64,000 bases of DNA. It comes from Pseudonocardia thermophila. Lineage in GTDB: Bacteria; Actinomycetota; Actinomycetes; Mycobacteriales; Pseudonocardiaceae. Of the stretch, positions 16,015-23,525 are shown one piece after another. Each line of letters begins with the position of its first letter. Position 1 is the first letter of the stretch. Where the stretch lies: contig NZ_FRAP01000027.1 in assembly GCF_900142365.1 (NCBI RefSeq), positions 1-64,000 of the forward strand, in the 5' to 3' direction. The position numbers and the translations under genes were made by a program. The notes beneath the pieces are model-generated. The model saw nothing but the letters and a program-made list of their open reading frames with translations. It had not been told where the DNA came from and did not search any database.

Positions 16015-16890
16015 CTACAGCCCGGGGAAGGTGATCCCGCGCGCCACGAGCCACGGGACCGGGTTGAGCTTGTTGCCGTCGGCGTCCCAGATCTCCAGGT
16101 GCAGGTGGGGACCGGTGGACTGGCCGCGGTTGCCCACCTCGGCGATCTTCTGCCCGGCGGCGACCTTCTGGCCTTCCTTGACGAACATGCGGTTGACGTG
16201 CCCGTAGACGCTGCGGGTGCCGTCGGTGTGGCGAACGACGACCCACAGCCCGAACCCGCTGGCGGGTCCGGCTTCCTCTACCTCCCCGTCGGTGAGGGCG
16301 AAGATCGGGGTGCCGATCGAGTTGGCGATGTCGATGCCGTAGTGGGTGACGCCCCAGCGGGCGCCGTAGAGCGAGGTGAGCCGCCCGAGCACGGGACGGA
16401 CGTACGCCCGGCCGTCGACGACGTGCGCCTCGGGGGCGCCTCCGGACAGCGCGGACTTCAGCAGCTTGGCCTCCCGGGCGGCCTTCTCGCCCAGCTCCGC
16501 GGCCTTGGTGAGGCTCTTGATGTCCAGCTCGGCGCCGGGATCGAGGTAGCCGGCGGCGGTGGTCGCCTGGTCGCCGCCGACCGCGCGGACGGCGAACTGC
16601 GGCTCCGATCCGTTCCCGCCCGGGTCGGTTCGCTCGGCGATGGTCGTCACCGTGGCGACGGGCAGCAGCGCGCTCGTCGGGGCCTCCGCGGGCATGAAGC
16701 TGCTCGCGAGCGTCTGCCCGGCGGCGACGACTGCGCCGGCGGCGACGGCGGCCACGGTGGCCCGGCCGTGGGTCGAGGAGACAGGCGGCGGCGGGAGGCG
16801 GCGAACCTCCGGTACCGGCACGATGCGCAGCCGCGTCGTGCGATCGGGGTCTGCCGCCTCGGCGCCGCTGGGGGAGCGGTGGCGCGCCAA
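16015..16890 (-). CDS. Secreted M23-family cell-wall peptidase
   Basis: 291 residues if TTG 16890 is the start (MARHRSPSGAEAAD), which has GAGAAGG five bases before it. The frame is open up to a TTG at 17070, so a longer form is possible. A hydrophobic segment (ATVAAVAAGAVVAAGQTLA) is a signal peptide or anchor. A helical linker (DIKSLTKAAELGEKAAREAK) precedes the LytM/M23 domain, whose zinc ligands are in HYGIDIAN and PHLHLEIW; GHVNRM holds another conserved His. Active residues are intact, so it should cut peptidoglycan cross-bridges. Position matches M. tuberculosis Rv0950c, divergent from sucC. Confidence 0.9.
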   Translation of the reverse strand: MARHRSPSGAEAADPDRTTRLRIVPVPEVRRLPPPPVSSTHGRATVAAVAAGAVVAAGQTLASSFMPAEAPTSALLPVATVTTIAERTDPGGNGSEPQFAVRAVGGDQATTAAGYLDPGAELDIKSLTKAAELGEKAAREAKLLKSALSGGAPEAHVVDGRAYVRPVLGRLTSLYGARWGVTHYGIDIANSIGTPIFALTDGEVEEAGPASGFGLWVVVRHTDGTRSVYGHVNRMFVKEGQKVAAGQKIAEVGNRGQSTGPHLHLEIWDADGNKLNPVPWLVARGITFPGL

Positions 16891-17256
16891 GACCGGCCCT
16901 TCTCGACAGGGGCCACCGGTCGGGGTGCCCGGTGGGCCCGAACCTGAACCGGGCGGCGGCGGGCTCGGGGGATCCCGCACGGTCCCGATCGGGGGTTCGG
17001 GACCGCGGTCGCCGTGACCGGTCTGTGACTCGGACCCCGGCAAGGTATCGGGCTCGGCAAGGGCGGGCAACTAGGGGTTCGGCGTGTCGGACGCAGCCGC
17101 TGCGCCATCAGGATGAGCGACACTGCTCGTGCCTGGGTGTGACGATGGCCGCATCGAAGCCCGACGACCTGGGTGATCGCCGGGATGGCGGCCGCCCGAG
17201 CGGCGGAGTCGAGCGGTCGCGGAGAGCAGTCGGGCTGCTCCGAACGGTGCGCTGAA

Positions 17257-17270
17257 GTGATCGATGTCAC
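17257..17270. promoter_or_regulatory. Crp/Fnr-type site upstream of sucC (distal)
   Basis: GTGATCGATGTCAC has the exact GTGA-N6-TCAC core of Crp-family sites. It lies about 155 nt before the sucC -10 hexamer. Crp-type regulators control TCA genes in actinobacteria; binding here is predicted, not shown. Confidence 0.55.
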
Positions 17271-17363
17271 CGGCTCCCGGCGTCCTGGTCGCGGTGAGCC
17301 GCTCGGAGCAGTGACGGCCGCGACAGTCCCGCCGACGCTACCCGTCGGAATCCGGCTGCTCCC

Positions 17364-17377
17364 GTGATGACCGTCAC
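17364..17377. promoter_or_regulatory. Crp/Fnr-type site upstream of sucC (proximal)
   Basis: GTGATGACCGTCAC again has the exact GTGA-N6-TCAC core. It is centred about 40 nt before the TAGGGT hexamer at 17412, the place of a class II activator site. Confidence 0.6.
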
Positions 17378-17411
17378 CGGTCCAGGTCAGGAGGGGTGCA
17401 GCGGCGATGAC

Positions 17412-17417
17412 TAGGGT
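17412..17417 (+). promoter_or_regulatory. -10 hexamer of sucCD
   Basis: TAGGGT lies 81 nt before the sucC start. The mRNA leader of about 75 nt carries a GGGAG ribosome site near its end. Confidence 0.5.
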
Positions 17418-17498
17418 CGTCGCGAAGCGTCCGGAAGGCGCCGCAGGGCCGGTCTCGACCCGCGAGCCCAGCGCGTGCACAGCGAAGTGGGAGTCCCA

Positions 17499-18671
17499 GT
17501 GGATCTCTACGAGTACCAGGCGAAGGAGCTCTTCGCCGCACACGGAGTCCCGGTCCTGCCGGGCAAGACGGTGGACAACGCCGATGCCGCAGCCGAAGCG
17601 GCGGCCGAGATCGGCAAGGCCGTCGTCGTCAAGGCACAGGTGAAGACCGGTGGCCGCGGCAAGGCGGGCGGGGTGAAGCTGGCCGAGACCGCGGAGGAGG
17701 CCAAGGAGAAGGCCGCCGCCATCCTCGGGATGGACATCAAGGGGCACACCGTGCACCGGGTCCTGGTCACCGAGGCCAGCGACATCGCCGAGGAGTACTA
17801 CTTCTCGTTCCTGCTCGACCGCGCCAACCGCTCGTTCCTGGCCATGTGCTCGGCCGAGGGCGGCATGGAGATCGAGCAGCTGGCCGTGGAGCGCCCGGAG
17901 GCGCTGGCCCGCATCCCGATCGACGCGATCACCGGTGCCGACCGCGCCAAGGCCGACGAGATCGTCGCGGCCGCGAAGATCCCGGCTGCGGTCGCCGACC
18001 AGGTGGCCGAGGTGATCGTGAAGCTGTGGGAGACCTTCGTCGGTGAGGACGCCACCCTCGTGGAGGTCAACCCGCTGGTGCGCGACCCGCAGGACAAGGT
18101 GCTCGCGCTCGACGGCAAGGTCACCCTCGACGACAACGCCGACTTCCGCCACCCCGGGCACGCCGCGTTCGTCGACCAGCTCACCGAGAACCCGCTCGAG
18201 GCGAAGGCCAAGGCCAAGGGCCTCAACTACGTCAAGCTCGAGGGCGGCCAGGTCGGCATCATCGGCAACGGCGCCGGCCTGGTGATGTCCACGCTGGACG
18301 TCGTCGCCTACGCGGGCGAGAAGCACGGCGGCGTGAAGCCGGCCAACTTCCTCGACATCGGCGGTGGCGCGTCGGCCCAGGTGATGGCCGACGGGCTCGA
18401 CGTGATCCTCGGCGACCCGGACGTCAAGAGCGTGTTCGTCAACGTCTTCGGCGGCATCACCGCCTGCGACGCGGTCGCCACCGGCATCGTCGAGGCGCTG
18501 AAGATCCTCGGCGACTCGGCCACCAAGCCGCTGGTCGTCCGGCTGGACGGCAACAACGTCGCCGAGGGGCGGCGGATCCTCGACGAGGCGAACCACCCGC
18601 TCGTCACGCTGGTGGACACCATGGACAACGCGGCCGACAAGGCCGCCGAGCTGGCTGCTGCGAGGGCCTGA
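17499..18671 (+). CDS. sucC: Succinyl-CoA synthetase, beta subunit
   Basis: 390 residues from GTG 17499 (MDLYEYQAKELFAAHG), with GGGAG just upstream; the frame extends to 17475 but the family start is at 17499. It forms the ATP-grasp and nucleotide-binding subunit of the TCA enzyme that makes ATP or GTP from succinyl-CoA. Visible motifs are VVKAQVKTGGRGKAGGVK, VEVNPLV and the CoA-ligase part with NIFGGI-like VNVFGGITACD. It is followed five bases later by sucD, forming an operon. Confidence 0.98.
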   Translation: MDLYEYQAKELFAAHGVPVLPGKTVDNADAAAEAAAEIGKAVVVKAQVKTGGRGKAGGVKLAETAEEAKEKAAAILGMDIKGHTVHRVLVTEASDIAEEYYFSFLLDRANRSFLAMCSAEGGMEIEQLAVERPEALARIPIDAITGADRAKADEIVAAAKIPAAVADQVAEVIVKLWETFVGEDATLVEVNPLVRDPQDKVLALDGKVTLDDNADFRHPGHAAFVDQLTENPLEAKAKAKGLNYVKLEGGQVGIIGNGAGLVMSTLDVVAYAGEKHGGVKPANFLDIGGGASAQVMADGLDVILGDPDVKSVFVNVFGGITACDAVATGIVEALKILGDSATKPLVVRLDGNNVAEGRRILDEANHPLVTLVDTMDNAADKAAELAAARA

Positions 18672-18676
18672 ACACA

Positions 18677-19564
18677 ATGTCGATCTTCCTGACCGAGAAC
18701 AGCAAGGTCATCGTCCAGGGCATCACCGGGTCCGAGGGCACCAAGCACACGGCGAAGATGCTCGCCGCCGGCACGAACATCGTGGGCGGCGTGAACGCCC
18801 GCAAGGCGGGCACCACCGTCAACATCGGCGGCAAGGACCTCACGGTGTTCGGCACCGTCGAGCAGGCCATGAAGGAGACCGGTGCCGACGTCAGCGTCGT
18901 CTTCGTGCCGCCGAAGTTCGCCAAGGACGCCGTCGTCGAGGCGATCGACGCGGAGATCCCGCTGCTGGTCGTGATCACCGAGGGCATCCCGGTGCACGAC
19001 TCGGCGTACTTCTGGGCGCACGCCTGCGCGAAGGGCAACAAGACCCGCATCATCGGCCCGAACTGCCCGGGCATCATCAGCCCCGGCAAGTCGAACGCCG
19101 GCATCATCCCGGCCGACATCACCGGCCCCGGCAAGATCGGTCTCGTGTCCAAGTCGGGCACGCTGACCTACCAGATGATGTACGAGCTGCGCGAGATCGG
19201 CTTCTCCACCGCGATCGGCATCGGCGGCGACCCGATCATCGGCACCACGCACATCGACGCGCTGGAGGCCTTCGAGGCCGACCCGGAGACCGCCGCGATC
19301 GTCATGATCGGCGAGATCGGTGGTGACGCGGAGGAGCGCGCCGCGGCCTTCATCAAGGAGCACGTGACCAAGCCGGTCGTCGGCTACGTCGCGGGCTTCA
19401 CCGCCCCGGAGGGCAAGACGATGGGCCACGCGGGCGCGATCGTGTCCGGCTCCGCCGGCACTGCGCAGGCCAAGAAGGAGGCCCTCGAGGCGGCCGGCGT
19501 GAAGGTCGGCAAGACCCCGAGCGAGACCGCGGAGCTGATGAAGCAGATCATCGCCGGTCTCTGA
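18677..19564 (+). CDS. sucD: Succinyl-CoA synthetase, alpha subunit
   Basis: 295 residues from ATG 18677 (MSIFLTENSKVIVQGITGSEG). It binds CoA and carries the phosphohistidine: His251 in KTMGHAGAIVSG. The motifs IIGPNCPGIISPGK and GLVSKSGTLTYQ are those of the family. It is the partner of SucC and shares its promoter. A 17-bp hairpin terminates the operon. Confidence 0.98.
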   Translation: MSIFLTENSKVIVQGITGSEGTKHTAKMLAAGTNIVGGVNARKAGTTVNIGGKDLTVFGTVEQAMKETGADVSVVFVPPKFAKDAVVEAIDAEIPLLVVITEGIPVHDSAYFWAHACAKGNKTRIIGPNCPGIISPGKSNAGIIPADITGPGKIGLVSKSGTLTYQMMYELREIGFSTAIGIGGDPIIGTTHIDALEAFEADPETAAIVMIGEIGGDAEERAAAFIKEHVTKPVVGYVAGFTAPEGKTMGHAGAIVSGSAGTAQAKKEALEAAGVKVGKTPSETAELMKQIIAGL

Positions 19565-19579
19565 CCGTTTCGTCGTCCC

Positions 19580-19617
19580 CCTCGGCCGGGGCGCCGCTGC
19601 CGGCGCCCCGGCCGAGG
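19580..19617 (+). terminator. sucCD terminator
   Basis: CCTCGGCCGGGGCGCCG and its exact complement flank a 4-nt CTGC loop, starting 16 nt after the sucD stop. It is the strongest simple hairpin in this part of the window. Confidence 0.85.
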
Positions 19618-19679
19618 ACTAGTTTGGGGGCGCCCGTACGACGGACCGCGGGGGTCCGCACGGAGGGAGCACCTCGGAG

Positions 19680-20567
19680 ATGACGCAGCAGACACCGTCC
19701 GGCAGCCCGGACCCGGCGAACACTCCCGGCGAGGCGAACGCCGACCGCGGATCCGCGTTGGCGCGCCTTCTGGGACTGGCCGCGGCAGGGGTCGCGCTGA
19801 TCATCTACCTCGTCGACTTCTTCGCGACCACCCCGCTCTCGGTCACCCTGCCCGGCCTGATGCTGCTCGGCGGCGGCCTGCTCGCCGGCACGCTCGCGCT
19901 CCCGAGGGTCTCGGGGGTCCTGGTGCCGGCCGCCGTCGCCGTCATCACCGGGACCCTGCAGATGCTGCAGATCGTCGTTGCCGGCTCGTCGGGCGCGACG
20001 TCGATCATCGTGCTGGTGCTGGCGCTGCTGGAGGCCGCGCTCGTCGTCGGTGCCCTGCTGCTCGCCACCGGCGCGGTGAACGCGCCCGCGCCGCGGCCCG
20101 CCCGGCCCGCCGCGGGCTACGGGCCGCAGCCGCCCTTCGGCCAGCCCGGCTACGGCCAGCAGCCCGGGTTCGGCCAGCAGTTCCCCGGCTACGGGCAGCA
20201 GCCCGGGTTCGGCCAGCAGCAGCCGTACGGCGGCTACGGCCAGGCCGCCTACGGGCAGCAGGCCGGCTACGGCGCACCGCAGCAGGCGCCCAACCCGTGG
20301 GCCCAGCAGCCCGCCCAGCAGCAGCCCGCCCCGCAGCAGCCGGAGCAGACCCAGCAGAGCTCGGGGGCGTGGTACTCCGACGTCACCGAGGTGCGGCCGG
20401 TGGCGAGCGCCGGCAGTTCCGACAGCACCTCGACCCCGCCCGTCGGGCAGCCCGCGGCCGCGCAGGAGGGTGCACCGGTGCAGGAGCAGCCGCCCGTGGA
20501 TGCCGACCAGCAGGACCAGACCACCCGCTTCATCAAGCCGAGCGAGCGGTCTTCCTCGGGCGAGTGA
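19680..20567 (+). CDS. 34 kDa-antigen-like membrane protein (DUF5336 type)
   Basis: 295 residues from ATG 19680. Four transmembrane helices occupy roughly residues 24-140 (LLGLAAAGVALIIYLVDFF through LLEAALVVGALLLATGAV). The C-terminal half is a disordered Gly/Pro/Gln/Tyr-rich tail with repeats of the kind GYGQQPGFGQQ, ending in an acidic, Gln-rich segment with TTRFIKPSER. The same organisation and location (after sucD) are found for M. tuberculosis Rv0954, the 34 kDa antigen homologue. A TAGTTT hexamer at 19620 would give a 5' leader of about 50 nt. Function is unknown; the TTRFIK-like end could be a phosphorylation site. Confidence 0.85.
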   Translation: MTQQTPSGSPDPANTPGEANADRGSALARLLGLAAAGVALIIYLVDFFATTPLSVTLPGLMLLGGGLLAGTLALPRVSGVLVPAAVAVITGTLQMLQIVVAGSSGATSIIVLVLALLEAALVVGALLLATGAVNAPAPRPARPAAGYGPQPPFGQPGYGQQPGFGQQFPGYGQQPGFGQQQPYGGYGQAAYGQQAGYGAPQQAPNPWAQQPAQQQPAPQQPEQTQQSSGAWYSDVTEVRPVASAGSSDSTSTPPVGQPAAAQEGAPVQEQPPVDADQQDQTTRFIKPSERSSSGE

Positions 20568-20635
20568 TCGGCAACTGCGGTCGTCCTCGGCGTGCCTGAC
20601 CGGATCGCTGCCGCGACGCTGCGACCCTGTTGATC

Positions 20636-22207
20636 GTGTCCAGCGCACTCGACCACGACGGCGGCCCGCCGGGCGACGCCGTCCCGAACGGGCTGCTACC
20701 GATCGCCGGGCTGGACCGGCTGCAGGTGCTGCTGTCGGCCGCGATGGGGACGGTGCTCGTCAGCTACGCGCTCCTCGTCCCACCGACCGCGTTCGTGATG
20801 GCCACCGGCGGCGACGGCGTGAGCGTCGACGCCGCGTTCGCCGCCACTGTCCCCGTCTGGCTGGCCGCCCACCAGATCCCGCTGTCGATCGGCGGGCAGC
20901 CGCTGTCGGTCCTGCCGCTGCTGCCCACCGCGCTCGTGGTGGCCGTCGTCGCCGTCGGGGCGGGCTGGGCGGTGCGCCGGATCGGCGGCCGGTTCCGGGC
21001 CGACGCCGGTGCAGTGCTCGCGTCGATCGCCGGGGCGCACGCGGCGGTCGCGGTGCTCGGCAGCGCGCTGCTGCCGCGGTCCGCGGCGGTCGACGCCGCT
21101 CCGTGGGCGGCGATGGTCGGCGGCGGGCTGGTCGCCGCGGCGGGTGCGGTGCTCGGCGTGCTGCGCAGGTGCGAGCTGCCCGCCGATCTGCGGGCGATGA
21201 TCCCGGTGTGGGTGCGGCCGGGGCTGCACGCGGCGCTGCGGGCGCTGCTCGTGCTGCTGCTGGCCGGCGCGGTCGTGCTGACGGCGGCGCTGGTGTTCGG
21301 TGCGCCCGCGGTGGCCGCGGCGTACGACGCGCTGGCGCCGGGGTTCTGGCCCGGGGCCGGGGTCACGCTGGTCGCGCTCGCGTACCTGCCGAACGCGGTG
21401 GTGGCCGGCACCGCGTGGGTGCTCGGGCCCGGGTTCGCGGTCGGCACCGGCACGGTGTCGGTGTTCGCGTCGTTCCCGCCCGCCGCGCAGTCGAGCTTCC
21501 CGCTGATGGCGTTGCTGCCGGCCGGGCCGCCGCCGGTGTGGACGCTCGCGGTGCTGCTCGTCCCGATCGGGGCGGGGGTGCTGGCCGGTCGGGTGTGCCG
21601 GGAGCTGCAGATCGCGACGGCGCGGGTGCCCGCGGCGGCGGTCGCGATCACGGTGACCACGCTCGTGATCGGGCTGTTCTGCCTGCTGGCCGGCGGGCGG
21701 CTGGCGGCCGGCGCCTTCGATCCCGTCTCGGTGCCGCCGGGCCTCGCGATGGCCTCGGTGCTGCTGCTGGTGGGGGTGCCGGCGATGCTCGTGGCCGGGG
21801 TCGCCCGCCGGGGTGAGCCGGACGAGGCCGAGTGGACCGAAGACGCTCCGGTGCCTGCCGCGCCGGAGCCGGCGGAGGCTGAGCCGCCCCGGCCGCGCAC
21901 GGTGGCCGAGCTCGTCGCGCTGCGGGAGCGGCAGGCCGCGGCAGCGGCGGCGGAGGTGTCGGCAGCTGACGAGGGCGCCGGGGCAGAACCGGCGGACGGC
22001 GCCGGAGCGGTGGTCGAGGAGGGGGCCGAGCCGATCGAGATCGAGGGGTCGGTCGCGGAGCCCCTCGTGGAGGCGGTTCCCGAGCCACGGCCGGAGCCGG
22101 ACGAGGAGATCGTGCCGGGAGCCGGGGTGGAGCCGCCGGCGGCCGGCGGTGCGGACGAGGCCGGTGACAACGTAGTGCCCTTCGATCGGCGGCGACGTCG
22201 GAGCTGA
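20636..22207 (+). CDS. PerM-like integral membrane protein (DUF6350)
   Basis: About 523 residues from GTG 20636; TTG 20630 is also possible. Around ten hydrophobic helices cover residues 25-410, then a charged C-terminal tail rich in Ala, Glu and Pro ends NVVPFDRRRRRS. This is the family of M. tuberculosis PerM (Rv0955), a protein needed for cell division under stress, and the position between the 34 kDa antigen-like gene and purN is the same. No catalytic motif is visible. Confidence 0.82.
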   Translation: MSSALDHDGGPPGDAVPNGLLPIAGLDRLQVLLSAAMGTVLVSYALLVPPTAFVMATGGDGVSVDAAFAATVPVWLAAHQIPLSIGGQPLSVLPLLPTALVVAVVAVGAGWAVRRIGGRFRADAGAVLASIAGAHAAVAVLGSALLPRSAAVDAAPWAAMVGGGLVAAAGAVLGVLRRCELPADLRAMIPVWVRPGLHAALRALLVLLLAGAVVLTAALVFGAPAVAAAYDALAPGFWPGAGVTLVALAYLPNAVVAGTAWVLGPGFAVGTGTVSVFASFPPAAQSSFPLMALLPAGPPPVWTLAVLLVPIGAGVLAGRVCRELQIATARVPAAAVAITVTTLVIGLFCLLAGGRLAAGAFDPVSVPPGLAMASVLLLVGVPAMLVAGVARRGEPDEAEWTEDAPVPAAPEPAEAEPPRPRTVAELVALRERQAAAAAAEVSAADEGAGAEPADGAGAVVEEGAEPIEIEGSVAEPLVEAVPEPRPEPDEEIVPGAGVEPPAAGGADEAGDNVVPFDRRRRRS

Positions 22208-22226
22208 CCACCCTGACATGTCTTAG

Positions 22227-22255
22227 TTGACATGTCGTGAGCAACCTGTCATGGT
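22227..22255 (+). promoter_or_regulatory. Promoter of the DUF1707 gene, with direct repeats
   Basis: TTGACA (22227-22232), a 17-nt spacer and CATGGT (22250-22255) lie six bases before the ATG, so the mRNA should be leaderless. The 9-mer TGACATGTC occurs at 22214-22222 and 22228-22236, a 14-nt period, with the second copy over the -35. A regulator could bind there. Confidence 0.6.
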
Positions 22256-22261
22256 TGTTGC

Positions 22262-22702
22262 ATGGCCGACGACGACGTGCGCATCGGCGACGCCGAGCGC
22301 GAGCAGGCCGTCCAGCAACTGCGCGGTCACGTGGGTTCTGGGCGGCTCGACCTGAGCGAGTTCGAGCAGCGGATCGACGCCGTCTACCAGGCGCGCACAC
22401 GCGGCGAGCTGGCCGCGGTGTTCGCCGACCTCCCGGCCCCGGCCCCGGCCCCGGCCCCGGTGGCGAAGGCGCTGTCGCGGTCGGCTCCGCCCGCGCTCCT
22501 GCGGACGTGGCCGGCGGCGTGGGCCCAGTGGCTGTCCGTCGGTGTCCTCACGCTCGTGATCTGGGCGGCCACCTCGCTGGCCGCGGGGCACCCGCTCTAC
22601 TTCTGGCCGATGTGGGTCGTCGGCCCGTGGGGGCTCGGGCTCCTGCTGGGCGGCGTCACCGGGACCGGCCCGCGCTGCGCTCGCCGCAGCGCTGCGCACT
22701 GA
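22262..22702 (+). CDS. DUF1707-domain membrane protein
   Basis: 146 residues from ATG 22262. Residues 5-57 are a DUF1707 domain (VRIGDAEREQAVQQLRGHVGSGRLDLSEFEQRID), a short helical module of actinobacteria thought to bind DNA or protein partners. A Pro-Ala linker (PAPAPAPAP) leads to two membrane helices (WLSVGVLTLVIWAATSLAAG and WVVGPWGLGLLLGG). The promoter has a consensus -35, unusual in this window, so the gene may be strongly expressed or regulated. It is separated from purN by a hairpin. Confidence 0.85.
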   Translation: MADDDVRIGDAEREQAVQQLRGHVGSGRLDLSEFEQRIDAVYQARTRGELAAVFADLPAPAPAPAPVAKALSRSAPPALLRTWPAAWAQWLSVGVLTLVIWAATSLAAGHPLYFWPMWVVGPWGLGLLLGGVTGTGPRCARRSAAH

Positions 22703-22713
22703 GCTGAAAGTCG

Positions 22714-22761
22714 ACGAACGGCACTTTCGTGAGCACCATTGCTGACGAAAGGGCCGTTCGT
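22714..22761 (+). terminator. Hairpin after the DUF1707 gene
   Basis: ACGAACGGCACTTTCGT and ACGAAAGGGCCGTTCGT pair at 16 of 17 positions around a 14-nt centre. Extra GAAAG/CTTTC flanks lengthen the stem after a gap. It lies 11 nt after the stop. Confidence 0.7.
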
Positions 22762-22863
22762 AGCTTTCCGCGTCCGCCCCTGATCCGCGACCAACATCAC
22801 CCGGGTGGCTCACGCCACCCGCCGGTTGCGTCACCTCGTCGTCACCCGCGACGGTGGCCCGCA

Positions 22864-22869
22864 TAGGGT
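22864..22869 (+). promoter_or_regulatory. -10 hexamer of purN (leaderless)
   Basis: TAGGGT lies eight bases before the purN GTG. Confidence 0.55.
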
Positions 22870-22877
22870 GGGGACCT

Positions 22878-23525
22878 GTGTCCGCGCCGTCCCGCTCGAC
22901 CTACCGCGTCGATCTCCCCGATCCGGCCCGGCTCGTCGTGCTCGTCTCCGGTTCCGGGACCCTGTTGCAGGCGCTGCTCGACGCCACCGCCGAGCCCGGG
23001 TACCCGGCGCGCGTCGTGGCCGTCGGTGCCGACCGGGACGGGATCGAGGGGCTGGCGCGCGCGGAACGGGCGGGTGTGCCGACGTTCGTGCGCCGCGTCG
23101 GCGACTACCCCGATCGGGAGGCGTGGGACGTCGCGCTGGCCGAGGCGGTCGCCGAGCACCGGCCCGACCTGGTGGTCAGCGCCGGCTTCATGAAGATCGT
23201 GGGCCCCCGGTTCCGCGCGGGCATCGGCTGTCCGATGATCAACACCCATCCGGCGCTCCTGCCGGCCTTCCCCGGCGCGCACGGCGTGGCGGACGCGCTC
23301 GCGTACGGCGTCAAGATCACCGGGGCGACCGTGCACGTCGTCGACGACGGGGTGGACACCGGGCCCGTCCTGGCGCAGGCCGCGGTCCCCGTCGAGCCCG
23401 GCGACACGGTGGAGACGCTGCACGAACGCATCAAGATCGAGGAACGGCGACTGCTCGTGGAGATCGTCGCCGACCTGGCCCGCAAGGGGGCCACCGTCAG
23501 CGGACGAGAGGTGACGATTCCGTGA
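22878..23525 (+). CDS. purN: Phosphoribosylglycinamide formyltransferase
   Basis: 215 residues from GTG 22878; the longer frame to 22854 overlaps the -10. It transfers the formyl group of 10-formyl-THF to GAR in purine synthesis. Family motifs are VLVSGSGTLLQALLD at the N-terminus, INTHPALLPAFPG with the catalytic His, and GATVHVVDDGVDTGPVLAQ. Catalytic Asn, His and Asp positions look intact. Its stop overlaps the purH start as GTGA, so the two are translated together. Confidence 0.96.
   Translation: MSAPSRSTYRVDLPDPARLVVLVSGSGTLLQALLDATAEPGYPARVVAVGADRDGIEGLARAERAGVPTFVRRVGDYPDREAWDVALAEAVAEHRPDLVVSAGFMKIVGPRFRAGIGCPMINTHPALLPAFPGAHGVADALAYGVKITGATVHVVDDGVDTGPVLAQAAVPVEPGDTVETLHERIKIEERRLLVEIVADLARKGATVSGREVTIP

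Larger units (their letters stand above)
16891..17498. other. Long regulatory gap between M23 peptidase and sucC
   Basis: No convincing gene is seen in these 608 nt, apart from a possible N-terminal extension of the M23 gene up to 17070. Short open frames (for example ATG 17407 running into sucC) lack the codon pattern of real genes. The stretch holds two GTGA-N6-TCAC sites and a TAGGGT hexamer for sucC, listed separately. Confidence 0.6.

Noticed and set aside
17407..17643. 78-codon ORF starting with ATG and a good AGGAGGGG before it, running into sucC
   Set aside because: The composition (Ser/Arg-rich) is that of a shifted sucC frame. Only the ribosome-like site is notable; it may be chance.
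20127..20270. Repeated GYGQQPGFGQQ DNA as a tandem or CRISPR-like repeat
   Set aside because: The repeat is a protein low-complexity tail in frame, with irregular spacing and no spacers.
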